Source: Phoronis australis
Lineage: Eukaryota; Phoronida; Phoronidae
NCBI GenBank assembly: GCA_002633005.1
Contig: NMRA01000799.1
Coordinates: 7,228 to 71,227, forward strand
Direction of reading: 5' to 3'
DNA: 64,000 nucleotides
Shown: positions 33,949 to 44,478 of the stretch, piece after piece
How positions within the stretch are numbered: the first letter of the stretch is position 1
Layout: every line of letters begins with the position of its first letter
The notes under the pieces: generated by a model
Seen by the model: only the letters and a program-made list of their open reading frames with translations
Databases searched by the model: none
Told to the model about the DNA's origin: nothing
Position numbers and translations under genes: made by a program

Positions 33949-36601
33949 GTATTATCGGAAAAGGTCTCGTCACGGTTAAAGAACTGTGAAATCAAAGAGG
34001 ACTCTTCTTGAAATGGTGTTGCTAAATTGGGTCTAACTGCTTGAAATCATCATGTAACTTCCCAGTTTTTACGAACGCGCATAAAATGATGCACTTCCTC
34101 TTCATAATTGCTAAGTCACGCCCCTGTGGTTACCGGGCTGTAGGTTACTTGTCCATTCGCCAAATTGTACTGTCTAAGCCTAAATGAAACTTTCACTATC
34201 GCGAACCTGTCTCCACTTGCATCAATTCAAAATAATAATTCATAAAATGGAAGGTGGTAACTGATGACAGTTAAAGATCAGTTTGTGAAGTAGAGGCTTC
34301 AAACTGAGGAGTTCTTGTTATTAAGCTCCGTCAAAAGTTTGTTTTTTGATGTCTTTGTAATGTCATGCATGTGTGAATTGTCATCCAGTCTCTTAGCCAT
34401 CATTCGTTGATATGCAGTTTATATCAGTATACAGAAAGATGTTCCCAAAAGGTACTACACCAACTTCAATGACCGAAATTTAATGACGAAACTACGCTTA
34501 AGTAGGTAAAACAGTACGTGATCCACCAAGCAAGTCCAGCTCCTTAAACTTGACGATATCTGAGGCTGTCAGTGACAGTCGATGAAACTGACGATGCAAA
34601 CATGAACGCCAAAATACCTTACAAAGTCAGTGATAAAACTTAGCCCACAGTTAGCATAAAATAAATAACGTGTGATTTAATTGTCAATTGCTTACAGTAA
34701 TGACAAATCACGAGATTAACAATAATCAATGTCACAACACTCACTCATTCTGACACTGAGATTACAATCGAGGGCACTGATGGCGGATACAAAAAGATGG
34801 AAACAGGAACTCAGAACAGGTATCTCAAGGATTCGCCTAGCAGAACATGCATCAATGGTCGTGTCAACAACATGTATTTTTGAAATGCACTAGTCAAGAG
34901 AATATGAAAAGTTTTTTGACTCATTTTACATTATAAACCCTACATACATGTAAGAGCCCAGAAACCTTATTCTGTCTTGTATTTTTGACGCTTTCACTCA
35001 TACAGAAAGGCAAGGTAGCTAGGCTAACAAAAATGGGAAATAGCATAAAATTGGCATTTTAACCCAAAAACCACCACGTCCCTACCTATGCGTGACATAC
35101 ATATTCCGAATGTGGTTCGAAAGTACTGCCAACCAACCAGATTTGTTTGAAATTCTGGCTTGTTCAATTGCTACCTGAAATCGTAGTCGATTTTTCAGTT
35201 GCTACATAGCAATGCACAAATGCAACTGGAGGCAGCTATGATCTGAAGAAGAGCCTAGGTATAGCCGAACAAGTGGTCTTTCTGCATGTCCAACGTTTTG
35301 CAAATACATGCAAGCCACATTTACTAAAATTACGTGCAACATCTTCCTCAAATCTGCCACCGAACCTGATTTAACCTTATAAATTACTTTTGGCATTGTA
35401 AATAGACCGCGGCTGCAGCCTAACAGTTCAGTACCACGAAAGTATTGTGCGAAATGAATAGTGCTGAAAATGCGTACTAGGAGGCAGCATTGATGGTGTC
35501 AAGGATACATCACAGTCGAGTTGAGTGAGGAGAGTTCAAGACAAACGAATAGAAGTCACTAAGTAAAACTAGAGAAAATAAAACTAAAATGACACTATAT
35601 GAGCCATTACAGAAGCTGTAAAAGGCAAAGTTTTTTCCACGCTAAAGAAACTCTTACCTGCAGAATTTAATAATTATGACTTTAATGCCCTGTACTCACT
35701 GCTCAAATGCTTTAAAATGCTTTGAAAATTAACATGTTTTCTAGAATATAAGCGAATTATATACCATTATGCTTTTTACCCAGTAGTTAGAAATGATACA
35801 GACTCAATAGTTATTTCTTTACTCTGCACGTGTAAGCGCAGAGTCCTGTTGTTCCTGGGTTTTCTTCAATTTTATTCTAATTACTCTGCGCGTGTAAGCG
35901 CAGAGTACTGTTGTTCCTGAGTTTTCTACAGTTTTATTCTTCTTATTCTTATTCTTATTCTTATTCTTCTTCCGACCAAGTTTGACACTTAATAACTCCA
36001 AAATGGTTGCAGGTATGTTCTTCAAATTTTATATATGACTTTTGACAGTATATAAATTTTGATTGGTTATATAATCATATTCCATATTGTACCGGAAGAG
36101 GTCGTTTGGTGCAAAGGTCATATAATTTTCAAAATGCTATTCCTCCTTCAGTTTTAAAGCTATCTTTTTCAAATTTGGTGCACAGGTATAAGTCAACATG
36201 ACAATTTAAAAATTACTTTACTAAGTAATCGGGTCAGCCAATCAGGTGAAATAGGTCAAAGGTCATTAGGTGCAAACTAAAATTTTGAGCTAGACACTTC
36301 AAATTGACAGGTCTGATTGCCACAGGTAAATCAAATCGGAATCCAAAGTTTCAGGTCATTTAGTGCAAACATGGGGTCATTAGGTGCATTTTTCTTCTGA
36401 AAATTTGACCTTTTCAATCAGCAAGTATTCTGATGTGTCAACCGTTAGACAACTGTGATTCTCAGCGTTAAACACATTTTCCATGGGCTTTGCAATAATT
36501 CTCCTAAAGATGCTTAAAATGCACCGGATAAGGTCAATTAGTGCAAAGGTCATGTAACGTTCAAAATGTTATATCTCTTACGTTTTTCAAGGAATTCTTT
36601 T
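33949..36601 (+). other. intron with dispersed repeat
   Basis: No exon of the expected blade-6 type was found. From 35819 to about 36600 lies a repeat family (see the repeat entry). The rest is unremarkable. Confidence 0.45.
35819..36600. repeat. dispersed repeat with duplicated CTCTGCGC hairpin
   Basis: Two copies of a ~64-bp unit begin at 35819 and 35883. Each has a hairpin (ACTCTGCGCGTGTAAGCGCA followed by GAGT in the second copy; CTCTGC / GCAGAG arms), then CTGTTGTTCCTG. A TTCTTATTC microsatellite follows, then a T-rich body with recurrent TAGGTGCAAA-type words (GGTCATTAGGTGC at 36262, GGTCATTTAGTGC at 36355, GGTCATTAGGTGC at 36374, GGTCAATTAGTGC at 36532). The recurring word gives a loose period. 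The array runs into the N gap. Confidence 0.55.
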
Positions 36602-37322
36602 NNNNNNNNNNNNNNNNNNNNNNNNNNNNNNNNNNNNNNNNNNNNNNNNNNNNNNNNNNNNNNNNNNNNNNNNNNNNNNNNNNNNNNNNNNNNNNNNNNN
36701 NNNNNNNNNNNNNNNNNNNNNNNNNNNNNNNNNNNNNNNNNNNNNNNNNNNNNNNNNNNNNNNNNNNNNNNNNNNNNNNNNNNNNNNNNNNNNNNNNNNN
36801 NNNNNNNNNNNNNNNNNNNNNNNNNNNNNNNNNNNNNNNNNNNNNNNNNNNNNNNNNNNNNNNNNNNNNNNNNNNNNNNNNNNNNNNNNNNNNNNNNNNN
36901 NNNNNNNNNNNNNNNNNNNNNNNNNNNNNNNNNNNNNNNNNNNNNNNNNNNNNNNNNNNNNNNNNNNNNNNNNNNNNNNNNNNNNNNNNNNNNNNNNNNN
37001 NNNNNNNNNNNNNNNNNNNNNNNNNNNNNNNNNNNNNNNNNNNNNNNNNNNNNNNNNNNNNNNNNNNNNNNNNNNNNNNNNNNNNNNNNNNNNNNNNNNN
37101 NNNNNNNNNNNNNNNNNNNNNNNNNNNNNNNNNNNNNNNNNNNNNNNNNNNNNNNNNNNNNNNNNNNNNNNNNNNNNNNNNNNNNNNNNNNNNNNNNNNN
37201 NNNNNNNNNNNNNNNNNNNNNNNNNNNNNNNNNNNNNNNNNNNNNNNNNNNNNNNNNNNNNNNNNNNNNNNNNNNNNNNNNNNNNNNNNNNNNNNNNNNN
37301 NNNNNNNNNNNNNNNNNNNNNN
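36602..37322. other. assembly gap (721 N)
   Basis: An undetermined run. It ends directly in a (TG)n microsatellite at 37323-37342, a likely cause of the break. The missing blade-6 exon of propeller P3 and the left edge of duplicated copy 2 probably fall in it. Confidence 0.95.
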
Positions 37323-37800
37323 TGTGTGTGTGTGTGTGTGTGAGTGAGTGAATGCAGACGTGTTTTGTTCTCAATAGAAGATTGAAACAAACTCGACAGC
37401 GGCCAGATAGTCAACACACTGAACTGGTCCCAAACTTAGGCTCATCAAAAGTCTGGTCGTCGAAAATCGAAATTTTGGACTAAACATTTCGTTAGCTCAA
37501 GACATAGAAATTGGATTTTACGAGCAAGTTGTTTACTATACACCCGTGAGCTCCATTCCGACGTCTTTCTAACACACATGTAGCAAACACGAGGTGTTTA
37601 CTTGTGTTATGCCATTAATTGTAAACACTCGATAGTCTCCATTATGGGAAACGAATATCCCTTCATTTAAGTCATATTCAATGTACATCACTTGCGTTAA
37701 AGTTCTGTGTTGCCTTTTTGCAATATCCCTGAGTCACGAAGCCAAACAGCAGTTTTTTCAAGCAAGTTCAGATTTCAACTTTCCTGATTTGTGTTTTCAG

Positions 37801-37935
37801 GTGACCCATGTGACAACTCTTACCCGGAGGGCGGCTGTGAGCAGCTCTGTTTTGGAAAGCCCAGCAACAAATCTGTTGTGTGCAAGTGTGCGTTTGGCTT
37901 GAAACTGGCCAAAGACAACCGCACGTGTGTCCCTG
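37801..37935 (+). CDS. LRP-like receptor, EGF-like module before P4
   Basis: A 135-nt exon, phase 1 to phase 1, acceptor GTGTTTTCAG and donor CCCTG|GTGAGT. It encodes DPCDNSYPEGGCEQLCFGKP, then VVCKCAFGLKLAKDNRTC: six cysteines, with GGCEQLC and a C-x-C pair as in LRP EGF modules. NKS and NRT are sequons. A paralogue of equal length at 50547 differs at several residues (for example FVCNCTFG for VVCKCAFG). Confidence 0.9.
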
Positions 37936-38460
37936 GTGAGTGCATCATTGTTGCGGCTTGCGTGATTTCTTAGCTTTGTCTATAATAGTTTTTGTAGTAC
38001 TGTTGACAAGTTCTGAACTGTCATCTGACACGTGTACTAGCAAATTTTAATTAAGTAGTTTACAGGTTTCCATTGGAAACTGATCAAATGCATCGGCACA
38101 GGTTAAAAACTTGCCCTAGCCCTTACCAAGGGATTACTTACTATGGTGAGTCAAAATAAGATGTCGAGGATCCCCGTGTTTCGTGTTGGTTTACTAGTTT
38201 AGTCGATTTCTGTTAGTCCAGGTGATGCTGTTTTACATACATGTATTAGAGAAGATACAATGTTGTTAAATAACTGCCTACAAGGTGTTGTGTCTAGCAC
38301 GCCAGGTACATTTTCGTATGCCTGAACACTTTATTGGAAAAAGCTAATGAGGCAGCTTAATCTTTTGTACAAGTTCCATTTTTGTCAACTTAAAGCAGTT
38401 CAAGCATCTAATTATATGATGTATATTAATGAACTGATCTACATGTAAATTGCTTTCCAG
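37936..38460 (+). other. intron of copy 2
   Basis: No feature. It is the empty-site counterpart of the copy-3 intron that carries a ~280-bp retroposon at 50749. Confidence 0.6.
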
Positions 38461-38561
38461 CTTATCCTTTGCTGGAATATGAGTTTGTTCAAGTGTCCAG
38501 TGAAACGCGAGGGGTGTTCCAGATAAACATCGGGGATGGAAACAAAGTCTCTGCTTTTAAG
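38461..38561 (+). CDS. LRP-like receptor, propeller P4 exon 1 (blade 1)
   Basis: A 101-nt exon, phase 1 to phase 0, acceptor TGCTTTCCAG and donor AAG|GTAGCC. It reads YEFVQVSSETRGVFQINIGD, the first blade, in which VQVSS stands for YWTD and GVFQINI is the following strand. It has no ATG-led frame of its own. The copy at 51461 differs by a few residues only, all near the start (PLLE against PMLK). Confidence 0.82.
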
Positions 38562-39115
38562 GTAGCCATTGCGATCCTGCTGTAGATATTAATCAAAATA
38601 TTCATCTTAGGTTTCAGCAAACTTAAGTTGTGAGCAATTGTGTGTTGCCTGGCACAACAAACAAAGAACAGAAACTGTGAATTTGACGCTAGAGCATTCA
38701 TCGTGTGTTACCTACCCTAGCTATGTTGATTGAGGCAGTGATGGAGTGAGCATTTTGTCAGTTTTTAGTGACTAAGGTAGTAATCCGTGCAAGGTGTAAG
38801 TTAAAACATTTCTTGCTCAAACTGAAATCTCAGTAAGTGTTAAGATTAAACTTCCCATACTTAAACACAACGGAGGGTTTGGCGCTACAGCCGAACCTTT
38901 GTGGCTAGAAAAACATGACAAAGTAACAGTTTTTTATCGAAACTTCTAGTTAATTGCGTGAACAGGTGTATCATGTTTACCTGTGATCAAATTAGAAGTA
39001 TGTAGCATTTCAAATTAGTGTAAGGTTTATTGAGAAATGGCTGCTAATTGTTATCAATCAAAAACCTGAGAACTGATTCAGGAAATGAACGCTTGTATAC
39101 AACCGGTTTCTTTAG
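38562..39115 (+). other. intron of copy 2
   Basis: Collinear with 51562-52131 at high identity. No gene; the minus-strand open frame at 38489-38701 also occurs in copy 3 and is a shadow. Confidence 0.55.
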
Positions 39116-39251
39116 ACTAACCCCACCGCCATGATGACAAAAACTGTGTACGACGGAAAATACAAGCAAATCTACTGGATCGATGGCTTGAACGTGAAGC
39201 GGTCCGCCTCAAACGATTCCATGAAAGTCATCACACTGAGATCAGATGCAG
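39116..39251 (+). CDS. LRP-like receptor, propeller P4 exon 2 (blade 2)
   Basis: A 136-nt exon, phase 0 to phase 1, acceptor GTTTCTTTAG and donor GCAG|GTATAT. It encodes AMMTKTVYDGKYKQIYWIDG, with IYWID a clean YWTD tetrad, then LNVKRSASNDSMKVITLRSD. The paralogue at 52132 differs by only a few bases. Confidence 0.87.
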
Positions 39252-39501
39252 GTATATGTTTAGTTGATGAAGGTGTGTCTTCATTTTCTTAAGTGGCCAT
39301 ATTGTTTGAAATGATCTGTTGTGCTGGGAGTAGTAGACTTGATAGTCTGATCCAGACAGTGTAGTACAGGGATTAATTGAAATTTTCCTGTTGAAGGATT
39401 TCATATTTTTGGTTTTGATTTCCTCTCATTTGATTCCCGTTTCCTTTTTTGTCTTTTTACCATTCATGTCATTATTTGTGCAAAGTTGCTCTGCCTTTCA
39501 G

Positions 39502-39673
39502 GGGCCATGTACAGCGACCTTGCTTTTGAATCCAACATCAGGATCCTTTACGTAGTCGACTCAAAGCAGGAACAGGTGTTAGCTTATAGTGTTGACACTA
39601 AGCAATGGAAGACCGTCTTGGCCAAGCCGAATATTGACAAACCACTGTCAATTGCACTACATTCCGCTTCAGG
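39502..39673 (+). CDS. LRP-like receptor, propeller P4 exon 3 (blade 3)
   Basis: A 172-nt exon, phase 1 to phase 2, acceptor GCCTTTCAG and donor CAGG|GTAGAG. It encodes YSDLAFESNIRILYVVDSKQ (ILYVVD as the YWTD strand) and ends with IDKPLSIALHSASG, the P-x-x-I-A strand. The exon size equals that of P1 exons 2 and 4. Its downstream intron is where the gypsy element landed. Confidence 0.9.
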
Positions 39674-39774
39674 GTAGAGTATTGAAAATTTGCTTTTTAT
39701 CCTCAACACTGCTTAGCTCGTGTTGGTAACTATACCTGAAGGCAGGACAGAGAATGGGTTTCTCTCTCTCATTT

Positions 39775-40039
39775 TGTTGTGTATCTTACTTTTTCAAATA
39801 AAGTAGACACTCCATGAACTACGCAGTGAAACGAACAGAATTGAACTGAACACTGAACTGATTTATTCTACATATCACAACAATATGTATACACACAACT
39901 ACATAACAACATATGATTCGTTACCTATGACACACTTCCTATACTAGGAATCGCATGATATAATACCAATTAAACTACTAAACTCATAAACAATAACAAC
40001 CTACAAACATCCTGTTATTGTGTGACTAAGTACACAACA
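39775..40039 (-). repeat. 3' LTR of the gypsy element
   Basis: 265 bp. By eye it differs from the other LTR at roughly ten to fifteen positions including small indels (for example CTAAGTACAC against CTACAC near the end), so the insertion is not brand new. The purine-rich tract lies immediately inside it (40040-40050 on the + strand as a pyrimidine run). Confidence 0.93.
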
Positions 40040-40125
40040 CTCTCCCTCACTAAATATAAAGTAGGCTCTTGTTAAGAAAATAAACTAATCAAGTTCACTA
40101 TATCAATTACATGCACGCTAACATA

Positions 40126-40656
40126 TTAGTCATCATATCCAAATCTAACAGGTTCTTTTCTATTCCTTGTTGATCTTCTTAATTCAACATTAGGTTTCTC
40201 AGTAACATCTGATTCAACAACTCTATCTTCCGATTGACTCATTTCACTGTCAACAAATTCTCTGTCATCATTTCCAGACACCAGTTGTTTACTACAAGTG
40301 TCACTTTCAATTACTGGTACATCACTGTTATGGTTAGACTCTTCAAGACTAACATCTGGAAACATTTCATCATTGGAATAACAACATGGTCAGGCTTGAC
40401 ACTTTCACAATCAGCTGATTCACCAACATCAGATTTGAAACTTCGTATGCAACAATTGATCAACATGTCTTTTCCACACTCCACTGTTAACCTGTACCTC
40501 ATATATCAGAGAACCCAGTTTACGTGTAACAATACCTGGTATCCACTTCTCTTTACCAATGTAATTTCTCGCAAGTACATTATCACCAACATTAAAGACT
40601 CTCACATGATAACCTTTACTTTTGTCTTCCATGATTTTGTGAAATTTCTCTGCCAT
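40126..40656 (-). pseudogene. gypsy pol C-terminal tail
   Basis: Two shifted pieces. The first (40429-40656) contains FNVGDNVLARNYIGKEKW and PGIVTRKLGSLIYEVQ, the GPY/F-like integrase C-terminal region. The second (40126-40365) is acidic and ends RRSTRNRKEPVRFGYDD, a common final motif of gypsy integrases. No envelope gene was seen between this and the 3' LTR. Confidence 0.75.
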
Positions 40657-41374
40657 TTTGGAAATCAGGTTTCACCAAATCTAAACGATTTCTTAGGCGT
40701 CTCTTCATGAACAGCATTGCTGGTGTTTCATTTGTAGTACTGTGCGGCGCATTTCGATATGCTAACAAAAAAATATCCAGTTTGTTTTGAATCGAACCGC
40801 TTTCAGGTTTTGCAGCTTTCAATCCTTGCTTTAATTAACGTACAAATCTTTCAGATTGACTATTAGTAGATGGATGAAATGGTGTATTTAATTTATGATT
40901 AATCCCTTTTTCACTTACATGTACAAATCTCTTGAATTCACCGGAAGTGACCTGTGGACCATTGTCCGAAACTAAGATCTTTGGAAATCCATATCTACTA
41001 AACAATGAATTGAGAATACTGATAGTTTTCCCACTTGTAGTTCGCTTCATGATAAAAACCTCTGGCCATTTAGAAAATGCATCTACCATTATGAAAAACA
41101 TTTTGTTTTCGTAGGGTCCTGCAAAATCTATATGAATACGCTCCCATGGTTGAGAATTTGGTATCCATGAATGTAATGGTGCTTGAGTTGGATTGTTTCG
41201 GATGAGTTGACAAGACTTGCAATTTCTTGCAATTTGCTCTATGGATTTGTCCAAGTTTAGCAACCATACATATGAATGAGCAACAGCTTTCATTTTCACA
41301 ACCCCAATATGCCCGAAAAGCAATTCATTTAATACCTTATTTCTACATTTTGGCGGTATTATTACTCTTAATCC
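40616..41374 (-). pseudogene. gypsy pol, part 4: integrase
   Basis: Same frame as part 3 after the TAG. The HHCC zinc domain is visible (GHIGVVKMKAVAHSYVW ... CKSC). The catalytic core keeps its three acidic residues: Asp in IHIDFAGPYE, Asp in LVSDNGPQVT and Glu in NSQSERFVR. A TAA (40835-40837) follows SERFVR at once, and the core continues in frame (FLLAYRNAPHSTTNETPAML) to a frameshift near 40650. The enzyme is therefore interrupted exactly after the DDE Glu. Confidence 0.86.
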
Positions 41375-41809
41375 CTAAAATAAACATCCATTTTCTATTG
41401 TAAGCTCATTTCTCCTGTAGAAAAAAGGCTTCAATACTTCATCAGTTTCAGACAATTTCTTTGGCCAACCAGCAATGGTGTACCTCATAACTCTTGATAA
41501 AACATGATCATTCCGCGTTTCCCGTTTTATAAGGTTATTTTCCACAGGCAAAATATCAACATGGAATACCTGAGCATAAGTTGGCTCATATTCATTTTCA
41601 GCTTCTTGACAATCTTTAACTGGTGATCTAGATAAACAGTCCGCGTTTGCGTTGGATTTGCTATTACGAAATTTGATATCGTAGTTGAATCCAGACAAAT
41701 ACATTGCCCATCTTTGCATCCTTTCTGCTGCTAAAATAGGTAAGTCGGTTTTTGGACCAAAAATCGCAACAAGTGGTTTGTTGTCAGTAATCAGTAAATT
41801 TCCGACCAT
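41375..41809 (-). pseudogene. gypsy pol, part 3: RNase H end and tether
   Basis: A different frame from part 2. LLITDNKPLVAIFGPK gives the RNase H TD-x-K/H-P-L motif and ANADCLSRSP the end of the domain (A-D-x-L-S-R). The segment finishes at an in-frame TAG (41375-41377) just before the integrase zinc-binding region. Confidence 0.85.
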
Positions 41810-42353
41810 ACAAATACGGATAGAACCGTTTCATAGCAAAGATTATCGCCAATGCTTCTCTTTCAATTTGAGGGTATTTCCTTTCTGTTTTACTCAGACT
41901 ACGTGAAGCAAATTGAATAGGTCTTTCTTCAACATCTACAATGTGCGACAATACCGCACCTACACCTTCAGGAGATGCATCTGTTGCCATGGTTACTGAT
42001 ATTTCTGAGTTAAAATGAACCAGGAATCCAGATTCTTTCAACAAGTTTTTTGACTTTTGAAAAGCTTTTTTAGTTTTGGCTGTCCACTCAAACTTAGTGG
42101 ATTTCTGCAACATTGCAGTCAAAGGCGCAATAACTGTGGACTTATCTTTTATGTAGCGTCTGTAGTAATGTAGAAGACCCAAATAACTCCTTAGACCAGA
42201 CCCATCTTTTGGTAATGGCATGTTCATAATCAAATCGACCTTTTTCTTAGATTTATGAACTCCAGTTTTGTCAATAACGTGGCCCAAGTACTCTACTGAA
42301 TCCTTCATGAATTCACATTTGGATTTTCTCAATCTCAATCCATATTCTTTCAA
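41784..42353 (-). pseudogene. gypsy pol, part 2: RT thumb and RNase H start
   Basis: It continues in frame after the TGA at 42354. It contains KCEFMKDSVEYLGHVIDKTG (end of RT), the connection (GLLHYYRRYIKDKSTVIAPL) and the start of RNase H (MATDASPEGVGAVLSHI, with the first catalytic Asp). It stops at 41784 because of a one-base frame error about 20 nt earlier. The protein continues in another frame at 41809. Confidence 0.85.
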
Positions 42354-43628
42354 TCAATCTAGAACTTTGTCTAAATTTTTCAAATGCTCTTCGTAAGATT
42401 TGCCTGTAACCATTATGTCATCCAGGTAAACTCCTGACAAGCCTTGTAACACTTGTTCAACTGCATTTTGCCACAGAGAGGGGGCACTAGTGATTCCGAA
42501 AACAAGACGATTCTGGGTGAACAACCCTTTGTGTGTCGCAATTGTCAAATACTTTTTTGATTCGTCAGTGAGCTCCATTTGATTGTACGCATGAGCTAGA
42601 TCCAATTTCGAAAAACTGACCCCTCCTCTCAAATTAGCCAAAATTTCCTCAATATTGATATTGGGAGGTGCCACTGGTTTGAGATTCGGATTTACAATAG
42701 TTCTGTAATTTCCACATATTCTCACAGAACCATCAGATTTCTGAACAGTGACAATGCTTGTGCTCCAATCACTATGTTCAACAGGTGTAAGAAAGCCACA
42801 TTTAACTAGTCTATCTAGTTCTTCATCAACTTTCGGTTTGACCGCAAATGGCACCCTATATGGTTTACTTCTTACAGGCATGCTCCATTCCTTCAACTGA
42901 ACATGGGCCTTAATATTCTTCAAAGTGCCTAATTTGTTTTCAAACAAATCACTATGTTTGTTTAACACTGGCTCAAGTGAATGAAGTCTGTTGACAGGCA
43001 GCGCAGGTTTCCTTTTAGACAGTAAGTCACCCCAATTGAGTTTCAGATGAGTTAACCATGACCTGCCTAGTAAATTATGTTTACACTGCTTGACAACATG
43101 CAAACACAGATCACAGGACTGATCTTCGTACTGGACATTTACAAGAAACTTACCTACAGCTTTAACAATCTCACCCGTGAAACTTGTAAACACTCGCTTA
43201 GATGGTTTCAATTCAATTTGGTTTTCAAACAGACTTACATACAAATCATATGGTATGATGGAGTCATGGCTGCCAGTGTCCATTTCCATCTCTAGATAAT
43301 GACCACCAACATTTAGTGTCACGTAGATAGCGTCATCTGTTCCCGTGTTATTTACGCTATATTCTGTATCGCTGACCTCGCTGTCGTTTGGGTCGCCTCC
43401 AGCTTGGAGTATACGCCTCGTGCTAGGCTGTCTCCCACATGCAACTTTAATGTGCCCCTTTTTCTTACACTTGTGACACGTTGAATTCTTGAACCAACAT
43501 TGATCCGGATGGTGTGAGGGCTTGGCACATCTATAGCACTCTGTGCTGGTTTTCCCCTTTGGTCTTGTTTTAGGATTGTCAACTCGCCGGCTTTTCTGGT
43601 CCCAATTTTTCCTTTTGGCCTTCATCAC
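42354..43628 (-). pseudogene. gypsy pol, part 1: zinc knuckles, protease, RT
   Basis: A 424-codon frame on the minus strand. Two CCHC zinc knuckles stand near residues 32-64 (CYRCAKPSHHPDQC and CHKCKKKGHIKVAC). The aspartic protease motif MDTGSHDSIIP lies near residue 118. Reverse transcriptase follows (SIVTVQKSDGSVRICGNYR, then the catalytic YLDDIMVTG near residue 408). It ends at a TGA (42354-42356) directly after the YLDD region. The next codons continue the RT in the same frame, so this is a nonsense mutation within RT. The ATG that opens the frame may not be used if pol is made by frameshift. Confidence 0.88.
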
Positions 43629-44206
43629 TTTACGCCAGTGGAAGCTATTTCACCTTGCAAGGTTTTGTTTTCCATGAAAGTATTTTCTCTGGGTAAGGCG
43701 AACTCGACAGTTTCATTAAACGTCAGTTCCTTTTCCCTTGGCTTCTCAAGCAACTTTAGCGAAGTCTGCTCATTAGCAATTCCACTAATAAGTCTGTCCC
43801 TCAATTGCTCTTCCAGTTTATCACCAAACTTGCAGGTAAGACTGAGGTGTTTGAGCGTGACTACATAGTCCGTAATCGACTCACCTCTATTTTGGTCTCG
43901 TTTGATAAACTTTCTCCTTTCCGCAATTGTCAGTCGTGGTCCTGCCAAGTGTTTCGTCAGAGTTTCCTTTAGCTCTACGTATGTTTTCTGGTTGGGATTG
44001 GCTGGGCTGATCAGATCCCGTACAATTCCATAATACTTCTTGCCAATGGAATGCAAGAACATTGCTGCCACTTGCTTCTTCGTGAAATCTGTTTCCCAAT
44101 TCGCTTCTAGAAACAGTTCAAATCTTTCCAAGTAGCATTCCCACTCCTCGCTACCATCATATTCACTGGAAAACGGGAGCAGGTAACTTTGTGAGCTCGC
44201 AGTCAT
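43625..44206 (-). CDS. gypsy element gag ORF
   Basis: A 193-residue minus-strand frame, intact. It starts MTASSQSYLLPFSSEYDGSE, and WECYLERFELFLEANW is typical of the Ty3/gypsy retrotransposon gag (capsid-like) domain. The downstream QNRGESITDYVVTLKHLSLTC stretch matches the gag family pattern (ESI-x-x-Y-V-x-x-L-x-x-L). It would form the capsid that packages the element RNA. Its stop overlaps the start of the next frame as ATGA (43625-43628), suggesting a -1 frame change or re-initiation for pol expression. The element is otherwise broken. Confidence 0.85.
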   Translation of the reverse strand: MTASSQSYLLPFSSEYDGSEEWECYLERFELFLEANWETDFTKKQVAAMFLHSIGKKYYGIVRDLISPANPNQKTYVELKETLTKHLAGPRLTIAERRKFIKRDQNRGESITDYVVTLKHLSLTCKFGDKLEEQLRDRLISGIANEQTSLKLLEKPREKELTFNETVEFALPRENTFMENKTLQGEIASTGVK

Positions 44207-44217
44207 CTCGTCGCCAC

Positions 44218-44478
44218 TGTTGTGTATCTTACTTTGTCAAATAAAGTAGACACTCCATGAACTACGCAGTGAAACGAACAGAATTGAACTGAACACTGAA
44301 CTGATTTATTCTACATATCACAACAATGTATATACACACAACTACATAACAACATATGATGCGTTACCTATGACACACTTCCTACACTAGGAATCGCAAA
44401 ACATAATGCCAATTAAACTACTGAACTCATAAACAATAACAACCTACAAACATCATGTTATTGTGTGACTACACAACA
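44218..44478 (-). repeat. 5' LTR of the gypsy element
   Basis: 261 bp with TGTTGTG/CACAACA ends. An AATAAA-like word (CAAATAAAG at 44237) lies inside on the + strand. The primer-binding region adjoins it at about 44201-44217. Confidence 0.93.

Larger units (their letters stand above)
39775..44478 (-). mobile_element. Ty3/gypsy LTR retrotransposon, decayed, minus strand
   Basis: A complete LTR element: two LTRs (39775-40039 and 44218-44478) starting TGTTGTG and ending CACAACA, flanked by the 5-bp target duplication CATTT (39770-39774 and 44479-44483). The empty site, with one CATTT, is preserved in the paralogous intron at 52784-52788. On the minus strand the order is 5' LTR, primer-binding region (TGGCGACGAGATGAC on the minus strand), gag, CCHC-protease-RT-RNase H-integrase, a purine tract (GTGAGGGAGAG) and the 3' LTR. 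RNase H before integrase marks Ty3/gypsy order. At least five frame breaks make it non-functional. Confidence 0.95.

Noticed and set aside
36541-37417. Long open frames of 261-276 residues on both strands
   Set aside because: They consist almost wholly of undetermined residues from the N gap plus a TG-repeat tail, so they are not evidence of a gene.
40234-40710. Plus-strand 158-residue frame within the gypsy element
   Set aside because: Antisense to the integrase C-terminal region and without motifs of its own.
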